Below, in pieces: positions 5,211 to 7,072 of a stretch of DNA of 7,072 bases; the first letter of the stretch is position 1, and every line of letters begins with the position of its first letter. The notes below the pieces were generated by a model. That model made no database searches. It was given only the letters and a program-made list of their open reading frames with translations, and was not told where the DNA came from. Origin of the DNA: Candidatus Caldarchaeum sp. (lineage in GTDB: Archaea > Thermoproteota > Nitrososphaeria_A > Caldarchaeales > Caldarchaeaceae). The DNA lies in NCBI GenBank assembly GCA_025054795.1, contig JANWZU010000104.1:1-7072 (forward strand), in the 5' to 3' direction. The position numbers were made by a program, and so were the translations under genes.

Positions 5211-6121
5211 TACCATCCCCTCAAAGCCATCACAAGCTTGTCGAACCATCCAATCTCAGCAGGGGCAGTCGACACGCCCGGCTTAGCTAGGGCCTTAGGG
5301 CTGTAAAGCAGCGACCTTCTGTCCATGGCTGCAATCTCGTAGTCCGGCATCATCTCAAGTGCGTAGAATGGACATGCGTCGACGCAGAGGCCGCAAAACA
5401 CACATCTGCTGTAGTCGACTGCCGGGAAGTAGGATTTCTTGTTATGGGCTAGCTTCTCGTCTATTTTCACGATGGACAGAATTATCTTGTGCCCCTCTCT
5501 CGATATCATGTGATGTTCGTCCTCCTTGTCAGCGCCTTGAACCTCGACAACTTCGTCGACCCAGCCCGCTGTTTTCAACCACCGCATGAAGTTGTGAAGA
5601 TAGGACTCCACGACAGCCTCAGACCGGTATGCGTACACCGGCTCGGCGTTCAGCTTCCAAACATATCCGTCTTCAACGGCCTGAATTGCTCTGAAATCCG
5701 TCCAAGCAACATCAGGCACGGGGTGCGAGTTAACCCTGTCCTCACGCCTAGGCATGTAGAGTGTCTCAGTAAGTTTTTCAACAAAGTCCACGGCTGTTTT
5801 CTCCCCTTTCTTAAAGGATTCCATAAACTCTTTACTGAGTTTCAACGTTATGTTGAAGCCATAAACCATGATGATGGCTTCGGCGATGTTTTGGCAAGCG
5901 ATGTCGCAGAGGCTGCAGCCCGTGCACTTGTCTAGGTACAGGATGTGCCGGCCTTTGAAGCCCGGGTATGCGATTCCAGCTTTAGGGTCGTAGCGGTAGT
6001 ACTCGCCAGTCGTGTTGACGATTTTCTCATACGGATACTTGACCGTGACAGGCGTTGAGAACATATGCTTAAAAGCTACGGTCATCGGCTTAACTATCCT
6101 GGCTATCGAATCGAGGACCAT
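5210..6121 (-). CDS. nuoI: NuoI-like 2x[4Fe-4S] complex I subunit with large inter-cluster insertion
   Basis: A 303-residue protein whose ends match complex I subunit I, which passes electrons via two [4Fe-4S] clusters towards the quinone site. Residues 1-33 contain the usual peripheral membrane helix and TVKYPYEK; GFKGRHILYL (54-63) leads into C66-x2-C69-x2-C72-x3-C76. The second motif is C240-x2-C243-x2-C246-x3-C250-P, followed by FYALEMMPDYEIA and DRRSLLY as in NuoI. In E. coli NuoI 28 residues separate the two Cys motifs; here 163 do. The stretch of about 80-210 looks inserted, because residues 213-239 again resemble the normal strand before the second motif. The insert has no Cys and carries an acidic/His-rich patch near 199-211. 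The Pro normally after the fourth Cys of the first motif is Gln77. The ATG at 6121 has TGAGG 9 nt upstream. It sits downstream of cox1 and a two-TM gene. A ferredoxin-like subunit of another membrane oxidoreductase is a less likely alternative. Confidence 0.85.
   Translation of the reverse strand: MVLDSIARIVKPMTVAFKHMFSTPVTVKYPYEKIVNTTGEYYRYDPKAGIAYPGFKGRHILYLDKCTGCSLCDIACQNIAEAIIMVYGFNITLKLSKEFMESFKKGEKTAVDFVEKLTETLYMPRREDRVNSHPVPDVAWTDFRAIQAVEDGYVWKLNAEPVYAYRSEAVVESYLHNFMRWLKTAGWVDEVVEVQGADKEDEHHMISREGHKIILSIVKIDEKLAHNKKSYFPAVDYSRCVFCGLCVDACPFYALEMMPDYEIAAMDRRSLLYSPKALAKPGVSTAPAEIGWFDKLVMALRGW
5217..5222 (-). promoter_or_regulatory. Shine-Dalgarno GAGGGG for the terminal operon gene
   Basis: On the minus strand GAGGGG lies 6 nt ahead of a GTG (5210-5208) and directly abuts an ATG (5216-5214), a spacing too short for the latter. 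It is therefore the main evidence for the GTG start. It lies within the last codons of the NuoI-like gene, implying translational coupling. Confidence 0.5.
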
Positions 6122-6130
6122 AGAACAACG

Positions 6131-6135
6131 CCTCA
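6131..6135 (-). promoter_or_regulatory. Shine-Dalgarno TGAGG overlapping the upstream stop codon
   Basis: On the minus strand TGAGG contains the TGA stop of the two-TM gene and lies 9 nt before the NuoI-like ATG at 6121. This supports that start and suggests that translation of the two genes is coupled. Confidence 0.55.
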
Positions 6136-6390
6136 GCTTATGCGTATGTTTTTGCTTGCTTTTGCTATGAGGTATCTTCTGTAGAGTCTGTGGCCGAAGA
6201 GGGCGTTGACTACTGCGGCGAGCTGGAGGGTTGCGTGGGTAAGGACGAAGACGCTGAGAGGCTGTTTCAACACCACTAGCACAACTATTCCTGTAACGAA
6301 TATGAAGAAATGAACCAGTATGGCTAGGACTACGGATGTTGTCTGGTATCTTTTTACAGATTCTTCCAGCCTGTTAGGTAGAGCCATCAC
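6133..6390 (-). CDS. Small two-TM protein between cox1 and nuoI
   Basis: An 85-residue protein with a short charged N-terminus, two hydrophobic helices (about 18-41 and 45-66) and a basic tail (HRLYRRYLIAKASK), so both ends are probably cytoplasmic. Histidines 27 and 52 lie in the helices, but there is no recognisable haem or copper motif. I do not recognise a family. The gene overlaps the 3' end of cox1 by 17 nt and ends 11 nt before the NuoI-like ATG, so it belongs to the same transcript; an accessory subunit of the oxidase, or of a cox/complex I assembly, is a reasonable inference. GGAG (6403-6400) is 9 nt before a GTG at 6390 and 12 nt before the adjacent in-frame ATG at 6387; I chose the GTG, which changes the protein by one residue. 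Confidence 0.75.
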   Translation of the reverse strand: MMALPNRLEESVKRYQTTSVVLAILVHFFIFVTGIVVLVVLKQPLSVFVLTHATLQLAAVVNALFGHRLYRRYLIAKASKNIRIS

Positions 6391-7072
6391 CCAACCCAGC
6401 TCCGTCCGCTTTTGCTTTGATCTCCTGCTTATTGAGATACTCCCCCAGGAAGTCGGGCATGTTGTTCTTAATCGAATCCCATGGGTCTTCAGCTGCCTTC
6501 GGGCCGAACTTCCAGCTCATCAGAATGTTTATCAGGAATATGGCTGTTCCCACGCCGATTATCAACGCGCCCACCGTGGCGACAACATGCAATGGCTGGA
6601 ACTGCTCTGCGTATCCATAGTATCTTCTCGGCATGCCCATCAGCCCCAACCCCATCATAGCCATGAAAACCAAGTACTGGCCTACGTTAGCTGTGGCGAA
6701 ATGGATTTTTCCAAGAGTCTCGCTGTACATCCTTTTCGTGAGGTATGGGAAGTAGTAGTATGTGGCGGCGAAGGCGGCTTGACTTATAGCGCCAAACAGG
6801 ATGAAGTGCATGTGTCCAACAACCCAGTAGGTGTCATGCAGGTGCCAGTCCACAGGTATGGCAGCATGGAAGACGCCGGTTATTCCTCCTACGATGAAAG
6901 TTGCGACGAAGCTGAGGCTGAAAAGCGTCGGAGTGTTGAACCTTAGTCTCCCTCCCCAAAGTGTTGCTTCCCAGTTTACGACTTTTATTCCGGAAGGTAT
7001 TGCAACGGACATGGTCATAATCATGAACGGAGCCAAGGTAAGGGGCGAGAGGCCCGTGGTGAACATGTGATG
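6374..7072 (-). CDS. cox1: Haem-copper oxidase subunit I, C-terminal part (partial, 5' end outside window)
   Basis: The C-terminal half of the catalytic subunit of an aa3-type terminal oxidase, which reduces O2 to water and pumps protons across the membrane. The frame runs off the window edge. The last two codons encode His-His just before MFTTGLSP, which is the CuB ligand pair of the HHMFT motif, so a start at the Met at 7066 would be wrong. Counting the edge His as 1, the segment contains IPSGIK (K30, the K-channel lysine of A-type oxidases), VDWHLHDTYW (H79/D80, Mg/proton exit region), and VVGHMHF, with H87 and H89 as ligands of the high- and low-spin haems. MPRRYYGY follows, with the Arg pair that contacts haem propionates, and then FQPLHVVATVGA. 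Five to six membrane helices are present. The C-terminal tail (DPWDSIKNNMPDF onward) is soluble. The active-site Tyr and D-channel lie upstream of the window. It heads or continues an operon with the two-TM, NuoI-like and helical genes. Confidence 0.95.
   Translation of the reverse strand, partial: HHMFTTGLSPLTLAPFMIMTMSVAIPSGIKVVNWEATLWGGRLRFNTPTLFSLSFVATFIVGGITGVFHAAIPVDWHLHDTYWVVGHMHFILFGAISQAAFAATYYYFPYLTKRMYSETLGKIHFATANVGQYLVFMAMMGLGLMGMPRRYYGYAEQFQPLHVVATVGALIIGVGTAIFLINILMSWKFGPKAAEDPWDSIKNNMPDFLGEYLNKQEIKAKADGAGLGDGST

Noticed and set aside
6320..6946. Plus-strand frame of 208 codons opposite cox1 and the two-TM gene
   Set aside because: It lies antisense to motif-rich cox1 sequence and has no recognisable features of its own.
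6374..7066. cox1 as a complete small protein starting at the Met at 7066
   Set aside because: The two codons upstream are His-His of the CuB site and the frame is open at the window edge, so this is a partial gene.
1..7072. CRISPR arrays, insertion sequences, tRNA or rRNA genes
   Set aside because: No repeated units with spacers, transposase-like frames, terminal inverted repeats or tRNA-like cloverleaf signatures were seen on either strand.

Overview
The window looks like chromosomal DNA of a thermophilic, aerobically respiring archaeon, most plausibly of the Thaumarchaeota/Aigarchaeota (Nitrososphaeria-like) side. The archaeal assignment rests on an archaeal/eukaryotic-type alpha2 glycyl-tRNA synthetase, TATA boxes 30-34 nt upstream of start codons (near-leaderless mRNAs), and archaeal-style subunits of complex I and haem-copper oxidase. 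The lineage is an inference from gene content and cannot be settled by eye. There are no tRNA or rRNA genes, CRISPR arrays or mobile elements. Coding is dense; the largest gap is about 130 bp.

Left part (1-1274): two unrelated coiled-coil proteins of unknown function meet tail to tail with a 6-nt overlap. A divergent promoter region (1144-1274) follows. It holds two copies of TTTATAA facing outward, placed almost exactly symmetrically around a perfect 14-bp palindrome (1201-1214).

Middle (1275-3422): a two-gene unit encodes a four-TM membrane protein with a C-terminal eight-ligand RING/PHD-like zinc finger, then glycyl-tRNA synthetase 15 nt downstream. The finger is of a type discussed in connection with archaeal ubiquitin-like systems.

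Right part (3423-7072): a leaderless nuoA-nuoH pair (complex I membrane subunits) runs on the plus strand and converges on a minus-strand respiratory operon. That operon reads cox1 (haem-copper oxidase subunit I, cut by the window edge at its CuB His-His pair), a small two-TM protein, a NuoI-like 2x[4Fe-4S] protein with an insertion of roughly 130 residues between its clusters, and a small helical protein of unknown function. Complex I genes are thus split between opposite strands; nuoB, C and D are absent between nuoA and nuoH; and a complex I Fe-S subunit shares an operon with a terminal oxidase. NuoA and NuoH each lack some of the membrane carboxylates usually conserved in the proton/quinone module.

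The strongest leads are the enlarged NuoI within a cox operon, the membrane RING-like protein, the symmetric divergent promoter, and the carboxylate losses in NuoA and NuoH.
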